In this document: positions 18,339-26,867 of the stretch, in pieces | Layout: each line of letters starts with the position of its first letter | How positions within the stretch are numbered: the stretch's first letter is position 1 | Assembly: GCF_024349785.1 (NCBI RefSeq) | Contig: NZ_AP018817.1 | Location: 3,379,501-3,443,500, forward strand | Reading direction: 5' to 3' | Source: Sphingomonas bisphenolicum | GTDB taxonomy: Bacteria; Pseudomonadota; Alphaproteobacteria; Sphingomonadales; Sphingomonadaceae | DNA: 64,000 bases | Translations under genes and position numbers: made by a program | The notes under the pieces: generated by a model | Databases searched by the model: none | What the model was told of the DNA's origin: nothing | What the model saw: only the letters and a program-made list of their open reading frames with translations

Positions 18339-18861
18339 ACGGCAATTGCTGATCGTCGAGGATGACGAAGGCTTCGCCCGCACGCTCAAACGCTCTTTCG
18401 AACGGCGCGGCTACAGCGTGCTGTCGGCCGACAGCCTGGAAACGGTGACCGCGATACTCGCCGACAACCGCCCCGGCTTCGCGGTCGTGGATCTCAAGCT
18501 TGGCCCGCAATCGGGCCTGGCCTGCGTCCAGGCGCTCCACGCCCATGATCCGGCGATGCTGATCGTGGTGCTGACGGGCTTCGCCAGCATCGCGACGGCC
18601 GTGGAGGCGATCAAGCTGGGCGCCACCAATTATCTCGCCAAGCCTTCCAACACCGACGATATCGAGGCCGCCTTCGCCCGCTCCGGCGGCGACCCCACCG
18701 CGCCGCTCGCGCCCCGGCCGACGTCGATCAAGACGCTGGAATGGGAACATATCCACGAGGTGCTCAAGGATAGCGAGTTCAACATCTCCGAAGCCGCGCG
18801 GCGGCTGGGTATGCATCGCCGCACCCTCGCCCGCAAGCTGGCCAAGCGTCAGGTAGGTTAA
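18325..18861 (+). CDS. regA: RegA/PrrA/ActR-type response regulator
   Basis: 178 residues, typical for RegA. The receiver domain has acidic pocket E12-D13-D14, phosphoacceptor D56 (AVVDLKLG) and K106 (YLAKPSN). After a proline-rich linker (LAPRP), the Fis-type helix-turn-helix is present as NISEAARRLGMHRRTLARKL. The linker block IKTLEWEHIHEVL is the RegA family signature. It activates or represses respiratory, redox and carbon/nitrogen genes in alphaproteobacteria. It starts inside regB and is the last gene of the cyo cluster. An inverted repeat (TGCGACAG at 18877 and CTGTCGCA at 18919) follows the stop. Confidence 0.95.
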   Translation: MMTDERQLLIVEDDEGFARTLKRSFERRGYSVLSADSLETVTAILADNRPGFAVVDLKLGPQSGLACVQALHAHDPAMLIVVLTGFASIATAVEAIKLGATNYLAKPSNTDDIEAAFARSGGDPTAPLAPRPTSIKTLEWEHIHEVLKDSEFNISEAARRLGMHRRTLARKLAKRQVG

Positions 18862-18876
18862 GTTTACTTACCCACT

Positions 18877-18926
18877 TGCGACAGACCCAGACAGGCTGGA
18901 TCAAATAGAGAATCTTCGCTGTCGCA
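18877..18926. repeat. Inverted repeat after regA
   Basis: Perfect 8-base arms TGCGACAG and CTGTCGCA are separated by 34 bases, which themselves contain a smaller stem (CCAG...CTGG). No T-run follows, so it is not a standard intrinsic terminator. It could be an end-of-transcript structure for the cyo-reg operon or a binding site ahead of the RTX gene. Confidence 0.35.
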
Positions 18927-19035
18927 GACCATGACAAAGTATCCGCGCCGGACAGATGGTAATGGGCCGCTGTTTTCTTGTCGGAACCAGCAGCGTCGTC
19001 TATGACCTGTCCATCCATCCCGGCAGGAGGGGATC

Positions 19036-21465
19036 ATGGCAGGCTTTATCGGCTATTGGCTTACGATCGATCGTGATTCCGGCACGTTCGACATGCAGAT
19101 CGATTATTATGTTCCCGGCTATGACGATCCGGAAACCGGGGAAGCCTTCTACGAAACAAGCTGGAATTACAATTATTACGACCAGGGCGGGACGATCGGG
19201 GGCACCGGCGGCTATGGCTGGGACTCGGGTTCCGCCATCGTCTATCTCGGCTTTCCGGGAGGCGAGGATGCGTCCGACGGCACTCTCTCCTTTTCCGCGA
19301 TGAACAATTTCAGCGGCGAGTCGGTCTCCATGACCTGGCACATCCTCAATGCCGGCCTTGCCCATGGCGACCAGTTGCTGACCGGTTCCGCCGACATGGA
19401 CATCATCCTGTCCGGCTATGGCGCCGATGAACTGCGCGGCGGCGATGGCGACGATTTTCTCGACTCTGGCGATGGCAATGACCGGCTGTTCGGCGGCGCG
19501 GGCGATGACTGGCTGGACGGGGGGCGCGGCGCCGACCAGATGAGCGGCGGCGACGGCCATGACATTTATTTCGTGAGCAACATCTACGATCAGGTGATCG
19601 AGGCGGACGGCGAAGGCATCGATTTCGTCGTGTCGTCGGTCAGCTACACATTGGCGCCCTTCGTCGAAGCGCTGGCGCTCGACGGCCCCGATGCCCGCAA
19701 CGGCACAGGCAATGAGCAGGATAACCGGATCGACGCCAACGACCTGGCCAACGTGCTGAGCGGTCTGGGGGGCGACGACCTGCTGCTGGGCTATGACGGC
19801 GATGACAGGCTGCTGGGCGGCGCCGGCTCGGACCTGCTGGACGGCGGCGCGGGCGACGATCGGCTGGAGGGCGGCGATGGCGATGACCTCTATGTCGTCG
19901 ACTCAATCAACGACCAGACGATCGAACTGTCCGGCGGCGGCACGGACGAGGTTCTTGTTCTGGATCTGGACGATTACGAGTTGGCGAGCCATGTGGAAAA
20001 TCTCACCTATCTCGGCGGCGCAGCGCTGTTTCGCGGCAGCGGCAACAGCCTGAACAATCTCCTGAACGGCGGATTGGGCGCGGATATCCTGCGCGGCCTG
20101 CAAGGCAGCGACACCCTGCACGGCGACTTGGGCGACGATGTGCTGATGGGTGGAACGGGCGCCGATATGCTTTATGGCGATCAGGGCGTCGACATGGCCA
20201 GCTATGCCGAGGCCCTGTCGGCCGTCGCCGCCAACCTCGCCTCCGGCGTCGGAACGCGGGGCGAGGCGATAGGCGACCAATATGACGGGATCGAGGGGCT
20301 GATCGGCAGCAGCCACGACGACAAGCTGACCGGAGACGCCGGCGAGAACCAGCTTATGGGCGGCGCGGGCGATGACATAATGTTCGGTGGCGACGGGCGC
20401 GACTGGCTGATCGGCGGAGCCGGCGCGGATCTGCTCAACGGCGGCAAGCATGGCGACGTTGTGAGCTATCGCGGATCGGTCGGGGCAGTGCTTGTCAATC
20501 TGCAGACCCAGACCGCATCGGGTGGCGACGCCGACGGCGACACGCTCATCAGCTTCAGCCATGCGGAGGGCGGCGACGGCAACGACGTACTGATCGGCGG
20601 CGGCGGCCGCAACCAGTTGATCGGCGGCCTGGGGAATGACCGGCTGGAAGGCGCCGCTGGCGACGACATGTTGCGGGGCGGCGCAGGCGCGGATACGCTG
20701 CTGGGCGGCGACGGCAACGACATTCTGGACTATAGCGGATCGACCGCCGGCGTGACTGTGAACCTCACCACCGGCGCAGCGGACGGCGGCGATGCGACCG
20801 GCGACAGCTTCAGCGGCATGGAAAGGATCACCGGCAGCGACCTTGACGACACTCTGGCTGGCGATGGCCGGACCAATATATTGGTCGGCGGCGCCGGCGA
20901 CGATATTCTATACGGCGGTGCTGGCAACGACATCATCATCGGCGGCCTTGGCGCGGATGAAATGCACGGCGGCAGCGGGTCGGACCTGTTGAGCTACAGG
21001 GGATCGCTCGACTGGGTGACCATCCATCTCGACCTGGGCTGGTCCTATGGCGTGGAAGGGTCCGGCGACAGGTTCATCGGGTTCGAGAATGCGCGCGGGA
21101 GCGAGGTCGGGGATGCGCTGTACGGCAATGCCGGCAACAACCATCTCTACGGCGGCGACGGTGGCGACTATCTGGACGGCGGCGGCGGCAAGGACGTCCT
21201 CTACGGCGAGGCCGGCGACGACGCCTTCCTGTTCTGGACGGGGTCCGGCCAGGTGCGAATCATGGACTTTACCGCCGGCGACGAGCAGGCCGATGATCGC
21301 ATCATTCTGACGATGGGCGAGGATTATGACAGTTTCGCCGAAATCATGGCGATCGCGACGACGGATGGCGCCGACACCCGCTTTGATTTTGGGGGTGGAC
21401 AGTCCCTGATCCTGACCGGCGTCGATAAAGCCGCGCTGGTCAGTTCGGATTTCGTCTTCAGCTAG
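19036..21465 (+). CDS. Large RTX (hemolysin-type Ca-binding repeat) protein
   Basis: 809 residues, starting at ATG 19036 after a strong AGGAGG. Residues 1-112 are an aromatic/acidic domain I do not recognise. From about 113 the protein consists of GGxGxDxLxG nonapeptides that form Ca-binding beta-rolls. Two modules with a 108-residue period (DIYFV at 176, DLYVV at 284) are followed by modules with an exact 88-residue period (starts at 387, 475, 563 and 651). The end (DRIILTMG, LILTGVD, SSDFVFS) has the hydrophobic tail of type I secretion substrates. No signal peptide and no type I transporter gene is nearby. No catalytic domain is visible, so adhesin or matrix protein is most likely. Confidence 0.88.
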   Translation: MAGFIGYWLTIDRDSGTFDMQIDYYVPGYDDPETGEAFYETSWNYNYYDQGGTIGGTGGYGWDSGSAIVYLGFPGGEDASDGTLSFSAMNNFSGESVSMTWHILNAGLAHGDQLLTGSADMDIILSGYGADELRGGDGDDFLDSGDGNDRLFGGAGDDWLDGGRGADQMSGGDGHDIYFVSNIYDQVIEADGEGIDFVVSSVSYTLAPFVEALALDGPDARNGTGNEQDNRIDANDLANVLSGLGGDDLLLGYDGDDRLLGGAGSDLLDGGAGDDRLEGGDGDDLYVVDSINDQTIELSGGGTDEVLVLDLDDYELASHVENLTYLGGAALFRGSGNSLNNLLNGGLGADILRGLQGSDTLHGDLGDDVLMGGTGADMLYGDQGVDMASYAEALSAVAANLASGVGTRGEAIGDQYDGIEGLIGSSHDDKLTGDAGENQLMGGAGDDIMFGGDGRDWLIGGAGADLLNGGKHGDVVSYRGSVGAVLVNLQTQTASGGDADGDTLISFSHAEGGDGNDVLIGGGGRNQLIGGLGNDRLEGAAGDDMLRGGAGADTLLGGDGNDILDYSGSTAGVTVNLTTGAADGGDATGDSFSGMERITGSDLDDTLAGDGRTNILVGGAGDDILYGGAGNDIIIGGLGADEMHGGSGSDLLSYRGSLDWVTIHLDLGWSYGVEGSGDRFIGFENARGSEVGDALYGNAGNNHLYGGDGGDYLDGGGGKDVLYGEAGDDAFLFWTGSGQVRIMDFTAGDEQADDRIILTMGEDYDSFAEIMAIATTDGADTRFDFGGGQSLILTGVDKAALVSSDFVFS
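20194..21249 (+). repeat. Four in-frame 264-bp super-repeats in the RTX gene
   Basis: Units start at 20194, 20458, 20722 and 20986, each exactly 264 bases (88 codons) apart. Each opens with an aromatic/acidic strand (MASYAEALSAV, VVSYRGSVGAV, ILDYSGSTAGV, LLSYRGSLDWV), runs through a GD-rich loop (GGDADGD, GGDATGD, GVEGSGD) and ends in RTX nonapeptides. The DNA copies are well diverged. Confidence 0.8.
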
Positions 21466-21548
21466 GGAGGGAGAGGCAATTCCCGCCACGGCATGGCCGG
21501 TCAGGGCGTAGCGCGCCAAAAACGAGGGTTCGCATCGTAGAGCATCGT

Positions 21549-21575
21549 GCGGAAAAGTGGGAACCGCTTTTCCGC
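21549..21575. repeat. Palindrome GCGGAAAAG...CTTTTCCGC
   Basis: Perfect 9-base arms at 21549-21557 and 21567-21575 with a 9-base loop. It lies about 70 bases past the 3' end of the tRNA-Gly gene. The surrounding text (CATCGTGCGGAAAAGTGGGAACCG) resembles a dispersed alphaproteobacterial intergenic palindrome. There is no T-run, so a terminator role for the tRNA is only possible. Confidence 0.5.
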
Positions 21576-21646
21576 TAAAACGAGCGAAGATAAAAAACCA
21601 GATCGTACGACTTGCGTCCGATTAAACGCAGCGCGCTTTAGACGGC

Positions 21647-21720
21647 TGGAGCGGGTGAAGGGAATCGAACCCTCGTCACTTGCTTGGGAAGCAAAAGCTC
21701 TACCATTGAGCTACACCCGC
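21647..21720 (-). tRNA. tRNA-Gly, anticodon CCC
   Basis: On the minus strand it reads GCGGGTG acceptor, GCTC/GAGC D-arm, anticodon stem TTTGC/GCAAG around loop TTCCCAA (anticodon CCC), T-arm AGGG-TTCGATT-CCCT and acceptor CACCCGC. The discriminator is T and CCA is encoded (21647-21649), for 74 bases in total. It decodes GGG. A spurious peptide frame on the opposite strand should not be annotated. Confidence 0.96.
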
Positions 21721-21767
21721 CTGCCCGACCGCCCATGGCGCAAGCCATGGGCTGCTGTCAACGGGGA

Positions 21768-22679
21768 TCAGCCATAAGGCGCATCGGCATCGCGCGCCGG
21801 AATCGCGCCGCGGCGGCCGATATTCCAGCCGGCGAGACGATGCCCGGCCAGCGCCGCATCGCGCGGGCTGGCGCCGGCCAGCCGGGCATGGAGATAGCCG
21901 CCATTGAACGCGTCCCCCGCCCCGCTCGAATCGATGACGTCCAGTTGACGCGGTATCGGCACGATCTCGCCCGCCACCAGACAGCCATCGCCGCCCAGCT
22001 TCACGACCACGTCCCGCCCCTCGCCCGCACCCCAGCGCGCCGCCGCGTCGCGGGCGTCGTCGGCTTCGCCCATCTCGACCTCGTCCGCCAGCGTCGGCAG
22101 GCCCATGTCGCTGACCGCGATCGCCCGGTCGCGCCAGCGGCGCGCGGTCGCCGCATCATCCCACAGCCGCGCGCGATAATTGCCGTCGAAGGCGATGCGG
22201 CCGCCATGGGCACGCACCTGCGCGCACAGGTCCAACAGCGCCTCCCGGCCGGCGTCCGGCAGGATCGCCAGGGTGATGAGCGAAAAATAGAGCAGGTCCG
22301 ATTGCGCCGCCTGCGCCACCATCGCCGCGCTTTGCGGCAGGTCGAACATCCGCCGCGCCGCCGCCTCGCCGCGCCAGTAATGGAAGCTGCGCTCGCCCGC
22401 CGCATCCGTCTCGATCGCGTAGAGGCCGGGCAGCTTGTCCTTTGCCGCGATGACCAGCGACGTGTCCACGCCTTCCGCTTCCCATTGGGCGCACAGTTGC
22501 GCGCTCATGGGATCGGTGCCCAGCGCGCTGGCGAGGCGGACAGTGTCGCCCGCGCGCGCCAGATGGATGGCGGTGTTGATGACGTCGCCGCCATAGCGCA
22601 GGTTCCAGCCATCCCCATCGCCGCGGCTCAGCTCCAGCATCGCTTCGCCAATGACCGTGATCGTCGCCTTCGTCGCCAT
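21768..22679 (-). CDS. kdgK: PfkB-family sugar kinase, likely 2-keto-3-deoxygluconate kinase
   Basis: 303 residues from ATG 22679; a longer frame upstream lacks family similarity. The N-terminal ITVIGEAMLELS and NLRYGGDVINTAIHLAR match the substrate-binding half of KDG kinases. The C-terminal ATP/catalytic motif is DSSGAGDAFNGGYL, with the catalytic Asp. It phosphorylates 2-keto-3-deoxygluconate to KDPG for the Entner-Doudoroff pathway. No uronate catabolic genes flank it, so fructokinase or another ribokinase-family specificity is possible. The gene stands alone between the tRNA and the divergent hybrid kinase. Confidence 0.85.
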   Translation of the reverse strand: MATKATITVIGEAMLELSRGDGDGWNLRYGGDVINTAIHLARAGDTVRLASALGTDPMSAQLCAQWEAEGVDTSLVIAAKDKLPGLYAIETDAAGERSFHYWRGEAAARRMFDLPQSAAMVAQAAQSDLLYFSLITLAILPDAGREALLDLCAQVRAHGGRIAFDGNYRARLWDDAATARRWRDRAIAVSDMGLPTLADEVEMGEADDARDAAARWGAGEGRDVVVKLGGDGCLVAGEIVPIPRQLDVIDSSGAGDAFNGGYLHARLAGASPRDAALAGHRLAGWNIGRRGAIPARDADAPYG

Positions 22680-22834
22680 GCCCGCTCCCTGTGCAGTAGA
22701 GCCGGCGTGGTGCGCAGGGCCGCGTTTCAAGTCAAGAGGGCCTGCCGCGCGACCGCAGGGAACGATTGCGCTGCAGCGCCGTTTTGCCGATGGCAAAGAG
22801 AGCACCGTCCACCGGCGCTTGATTCGGGGACAAG

Positions 22835-24805
22835 ATGGTTACCGCCTCCACTGACGAAACAGGCAATCGCTTCGAACTGCTGGTTCAAAGCGTCACCGAC
22901 TATGCGATCTATATGCTCGACCCGACGGGCGTAATCGTCAGTTGGAACGCGGGCGCGCGCCGCTTCAAGGGCTATGAAGCGGACGAGATCATCGGCCAGC
23001 ATTTTTCCCGCTTCTACACGCCGGAGGACCTGGCCCGCGGTATCCCCGCAATCGCGCTCCATGCCGCCGAGCATGACGGCCGGTTCGAAGCGGAAGGCTG
23101 GCGCGTCCGCAAGGATGGCGGACAATTCTGGGCCAGTGTCGTGATCGATCCGATCCGGGCGCCCGACGGCCGGCTGCTGGGCTTCGCCAAAGTGACGCGC
23201 GACCTGACCGAGCGACGCGCCGCGCAGGATGCCTTACGCGCCAGCGAGGAACGCTTCCGGCTGCTGGTGCAGAGCGTGACCGACTACGCCATCTACATGC
23301 TCGATCCCGTCGGCACGGTGACGAGCTGGAACATGGGCGCGGAACGATTCAAGGGCTATAAGGCCGAAGAGATATTGGGCCAGAATTTCTCCCGCTTCTA
23401 CAGCGAGGAAGATCGGCTGGCGGGCCTGCCCTCGCGCGCGCTCCATAGCGCGCAGACCGTGGGCCGGTTCGAGGCGGAAGGCTGGCGCATTCGCAAGGAC
23501 GGCACGCGTTTCTGGGCCAATGTCGTGATCGACCCGATCCGCACCCCGGACGGCACCTTGCTGGGCTTCGCCAAGATCACCCGCGACCTGACCGAACGAC
23601 GCGATGCGCAACGCGCCCTCGACGAGGCGCGCGACGCCATCGTCCAGACCCAGAAGATGGACGCGATCGGCAAGCTGACCGGCGGCGTCGCGCATGATTT
23701 CAACAATCTGCTGGCGGTGATCGTCGGCAGCCTGGACCTCGCCCGGCAAAGGCTGACGACCGGCGGCGACATCGCCCGTTATCTCGACAACGCCATGACC
23801 GCGGCCGAGCGCGGCGCGACCCTGACGCAGCGGATGCTCGCCTTTGCGCGCAAGCAGGAACTCAAGCTGCAAAGCGTCGACTGCGTCATATTGGTGCAGG
23901 GCATGGCCGAATTGTTCCGCACCACATTGGGCGCGGCGGTAGCCATAGAGATGCGCTTTCCGCCGGCGCTGGGCGCCGCCCATGCCGATCCATCCCAGTT
24001 GGAACTGGCGCTGCTCAACCTGGCGGTCAATGCGCGTGACGCCATGCCGGAAGGCGGGCGGATCATCGTCGACGCGGCGCGAACGACCGTCGCCCCGGAC
24101 GAGCGCCCCGACCTGGGGGCGGGCGACTATATCCGCCTGTCCGTGATCGACGAGGGCGAGGGCATGGACGCCGCCACGCTGGAGCGCGCCCGCGAACCCT
24201 TTTTCACCACCAAGGGCGTGGGCAAGGGCACCGGCCTGGGCCTGTCGATGGTGCATGGCTTCGCCCAGCAATGCGGCGGCTCGCTGACGATCGCCAGCGA
24301 GCCCGGCGTCGGAACCAGCGTATCGCTGTGGTTGCCGATGGCGCAGGCCGATGCGGAGGCGCAGCACATCGCCATGGTGGTGGAGGAATTGCATGACCCA
24401 GACATGCCGCTGGTCATTCTGGCGGTGGACGATGACGATCTGGTGCTGACGAATACGGCCGGTATGCTGGAGGATCTGGGCCATACCGTGTTCCAGGCGT
24501 CGTCCGGCGCCGATGCATTGCGGTTGCTGGCGGGCGGCAGCGTGGACCTGGTCGTCACCGACCATGCAATGCCGGGCATGACCGGCGCGCAGCTCGCCGA
24601 TGCGATCGAACAGATGCAACCCGGCCTGCCGGTCGTCATCATTACCGGCTTTGCCGAACTGCCGCCGCACGCCACGCATCGCCTGCGTCTCGACAAACCG
24701 TTCAGGCAGGCGGAGCTTGCGCGCACCGTCGCGACCGCCATGCGCACCGCGCTCGCATCGGCGATCGTGGCGCGCGAACCCGATCCGCCCCGTACCGACT
24801 GTTGA
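22835..24805 (+). CDS. Double-PAS hybrid histidine kinase/response regulator
   Basis: 656 residues, cytosolic (no membrane helix). Two PAS/PAC units (about 14-130 and 142-258) are near-identical copies with a 128-residue offset; both carry SVTDYAIYMLDP, FKGY and DLTERR. Next comes a HisKA domain with IGKLTGGVAHDFNNLL (phosphoacceptor H287), then an ATPase domain (NLAVNARDAMP, GEGMD, GKGTGLGLSMV). The C-terminal receiver (about 524-640) has acidic pocket DDDD and phosphoacceptor D576 (VVTDHAMPGM). The architecture suits a redox/light/ligand sensor with internal phosphorelay. No partner regulator is adjacent. The signal is unknown; no PAS heme/flavin motif (such as LOV NCRFL) is seen. Confidence 0.92.
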   Translation: MVTASTDETGNRFELLVQSVTDYAIYMLDPTGVIVSWNAGARRFKGYEADEIIGQHFSRFYTPEDLARGIPAIALHAAEHDGRFEAEGWRVRKDGGQFWASVVIDPIRAPDGRLLGFAKVTRDLTERRAAQDALRASEERFRLLVQSVTDYAIYMLDPVGTVTSWNMGAERFKGYKAEEILGQNFSRFYSEEDRLAGLPSRALHSAQTVGRFEAEGWRIRKDGTRFWANVVIDPIRTPDGTLLGFAKITRDLTERRDAQRALDEARDAIVQTQKMDAIGKLTGGVAHDFNNLLAVIVGSLDLARQRLTTGGDIARYLDNAMTAAERGATLTQRMLAFARKQELKLQSVDCVILVQGMAELFRTTLGAAVAIEMRFPPALGAAHADPSQLELALLNLAVNARDAMPEGGRIIVDAARTTVAPDERPDLGAGDYIRLSVIDEGEGMDAATLERAREPFFTTKGVGKGTGLGLSMVHGFAQQCGGSLTIASEPGVGTSVSLWLPMAQADAEAQHIAMVVEELHDPDMPLVILAVDDDDLVLTNTAGMLEDLGHTVFQASSGADALRLLAGGSVDLVVTDHAMPGMTGAQLADAIEQMQPGLPVVIITGFAELPPHATHRLRLDKPFRQAELARTVATAMRTALASAIVAREPDPPRTDC

Positions 24806-24890
24806 TCCATTTTTCGAAAAACCCGGCCGAAATATTGGAAAAGCGGCATTTTTCGTCGCTCTTTACTTGCAACATCGGTGCAGTTCCCTG

Positions 24891-25844
24891 ATGGGGACCA
24901 TATCTGTTCCCAGCCTGCAGGATCGCATGGACATCTTGACTGCGCCGACCCCGACTTCGCATTTCTTCACATCGTTGCGGACACGGCTGCACTATCTCGA
25001 CTGGGGCAATCCATCGGCCCCGACGCTGGTCCTGGTGCATGGCGGCTTCGACCATGCGCGCAGTTGGGACTGGACGGCGCGCGCGCTGGCGCGGGACCAT
25101 CATGTCATCGCGCTGGACCTGCGCGGCCATGGCGACAGCGGCTGGTCGCCCGACGGCTCCTATATGATGGCCAATTTCGTGTACGACCTGGCGCAGCTGG
25201 TCGACCTGCTCGACCGGTCGCCCGTGACGATCGTGGGCCATTCGCTCGGCGGCGCGATCAGCCTGCGCTATGCGGGTCTGTTCCCTGAAAAAGTGCGCAA
25301 GCTTGTCGCGATCGAAGGTCTGGGTCTGTCGCCCGACCGCCTGAAGCAAAAGGCCGAACAGGCGGCGCCCCAGGTCTGGCGCGAATGGATCGACACGCGC
25401 CGCGCCAGCGCACGGCGCACGCCGCGGCGCTATCCCACGATCGAGGCGGCGATCGGCCGGATGCGCGAGCGCAACGAGCATCTGACGGTCGAGCAGGCGC
25501 TGCATCTGACCAGCCACGGCGTCAACCGCAACGAAGACGGCAGCTATGGCTGGAAATTCGACCCCTATCTGAAAGGGCTGGCGCCCCAGGCCGGCACCGA
25601 TGAGGAACTGCCCGACTTCTGGAAGCGGATCAGTTGCCCCACCCTGCTCTGCCTGGGCCAGGATAGCTGGGCATCCAACCCGGAAAAGGACGGCCGCATC
25701 CGCCATTTCAGCGACGCCCGGCTGGTCGAGTTCGCCGATGCCGGCCACTGGCTGCACCATGACCAGTTCGAGCGCTTCATCGGCGAGGTTCGCGGCTTCC
25801 TAGAGGGTGAAGCCGGCGACAGCCGCACGGTAGTCCGCCTTTAA
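24891..25844 (+). CDS. Alpha/beta hydrolase
   Basis: 317 residues from ATG 24891; ATG 24927 would give 305. The oxyanion-hole strand is TLVLVHGGFDHARSWDW, the nucleophile elbow GHSLGGAIS and the catalytic His AGHWLHHDQFERF. The acidic residue probably lies in CLGQDSW. It is a general serine hydrolase (esterase, lactonase or C-C hydrolase); the substrate is unknown. The C-terminal 45 bases overlap the 3' end of the convergent nitronate monooxygenase gene. Confidence 0.88.
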   Translation: MGTISVPSLQDRMDILTAPTPTSHFFTSLRTRLHYLDWGNPSAPTLVLVHGGFDHARSWDWTARALARDHHVIALDLRGHGDSGWSPDGSYMMANFVYDLAQLVDLLDRSPVTIVGHSLGGAISLRYAGLFPEKVRKLVAIEGLGLSPDRLKQKAEQAAPQVWREWIDTRRASARRTPRRYPTIEAAIGRMRERNEHLTVEQALHLTSHGVNRNEDGSYGWKFDPYLKGLAPQAGTDEELPDFWKRISCPTLLCLGQDSWASNPEKDGRIRHFSDARLVEFADAGHWLHHDQFERFIGEVRGFLEGEAGDSRTVVRL

Positions 25845-26732
25845 CCCCGCGACGAAATCGGCGGTCGGCTGCACCTTGTCGACCGCGCCGATCCCCTGGC
25901 CGCAACCCCATACGTCGCGCCACGCCTTCTTGTCGCCGCCGGTCATCGCCGCGAAATCCATGTCCTTCGCCTTGGGCAGGCTGTCGGGGTCCAGCCCCGA
26001 CGCGACGATGCTGGGGCGCAGATAATTGCCGTGGACGCCGGTGAACACGTCCGAATAGACGATGTCGGCGGCATGGCTGTCGACGATCATCTGCTTGTAG
26101 GCGGGGTCGGCATTGGCCTCCGCCGTGGCGATGAAGGGCGATCCCATATAGGCGAGGTCCGCGCCCATCATCCGCGCGGCGGCGATGGCGCGGCCGGTGG
26201 CGATCGATCCCGACAGCGCCAACGGCCCGTCGAACCATTGGCGGATTTCCTGGATCAGCGCGAAGGGCGACAGCGTGCCGGCATGGCCGCCCGCCCCCGC
26301 CGCCACCGCGATCAGGCCATCGGCGCCCTTCTCGATCGCCTTGCGCGCGAACATGTCGTTGATGATATCGTGCAGGACGATGCCGCCATAGCTGTGGATC
26401 GCCGCATTCACATCCTCGCGCGCGCCGAGCGAAGTGATGACGATCGGCACCCTATATCGGACACACAGCGCCAGATCCTCCTCCAGCCGCGCATTGGTGC
26501 GGTGGACGATCAGGTTGACGGCGAAGGGCGCATCGGCGTCGGTCAGTTCCGCCTGCAACTGCTGCAACCACGCCTCGAACATGCCCGACGGCCGCGCATT
26601 GAGCGAGGGAAAGGCGCCGACGATCCCTGCGCGGCACTGCGCCATGACCAGCGCCGGTTGCGAGATGATGAACATCGGCGACCCGATCAGCGGCAGCGCA
26701 AGGCGGCCTTCCAGCAATGTCGGCAGGGTCAT
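25800..26732 (-). CDS. Nitronate monooxygenase family (FMN-dependent) enzyme
   Basis: 310 residues, TIM barrel, from ATG 26732. It opens with LPLIGSPMFIISQPALVMAQC, the family's N-terminal FMN-binding block. ALSGSIATGRAIAAARMMGADLAYMGSPFIAT is the phosphate-binding and flavin loop region. AAGAGGHAG is the catalytic-His segment (GGHAG). Members oxidise alkyl nitronates such as propionate-3-nitronate; others are 2-nitropropane dioxygenase-like or enoyl reductases. It ends inside the convergent hydrolase gene. The shared upstream region with the membrane gene at 26868 carries a palindromic operator candidate. Confidence 0.9.
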   Translation of the reverse strand: MTLPTLLEGRLALPLIGSPMFIISQPALVMAQCRAGIVGAFPSLNARPSGMFEAWLQQLQAELTDADAPFAVNLIVHRTNARLEEDLALCVRYRVPIVITSLGAREDVNAAIHSYGGIVLHDIINDMFARKAIEKGADGLIAVAAGAGGHAGTLSPFALIQEIRQWFDGPLALSGSIATGRAIAAARMMGADLAYMGSPFIATAEANADPAYKQMIVDSHAADIVYSDVFTGVHGNYLRPSIVASGLDPDSLPKAKDMDFAAMTGGDKKAWRDVWGCGQGIGAVDKVQPTADFVAGLKADYRAAVAGFTL

Positions 26733-26802
26733 GGAACAGGCGTCTCCTCTATTATCACACCGCGCTAACACCGCTCGACCCTCGGAAAAAGGTCAAAATC
26801 AA

Positions 26803-26824
26803 CTGTATTGATGTATTAATACAG
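26803..26824. promoter_or_regulatory. Palindromic operator candidate
   Basis: CTGTATT-gatgtatt-AATACAG gives 7-base arms, and within it TGTATTAATACA (26812-26823) is a perfect 12-base palindrome. TATAAC at 26831 could be a -10 element for the rightward gene. The site lies between divergent starts at 26732 and 26868. A TetR-, MarR- or GntR-type regulator would fit, but no regulator gene is adjacent. Confidence 0.45.
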
Positions 26825-26867
26825 CAATGCTATAACGACGCTGCCAGACAGTGTCGGGAGCAGGACG

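Noticed and set aside
19036..21465. Tandem 264-base repeats as a possible CRISPR or satellite
   Set aside because: Units are in frame, far longer than CRISPR repeats, diverged, and encode RTX nonapeptides.
21547..21777. Plus-strand peptide frame across the tRNA
   Set aside because: It is the common spurious frame opposite a tRNA (contains KGIEPSS...), with no ribosome-binding site.
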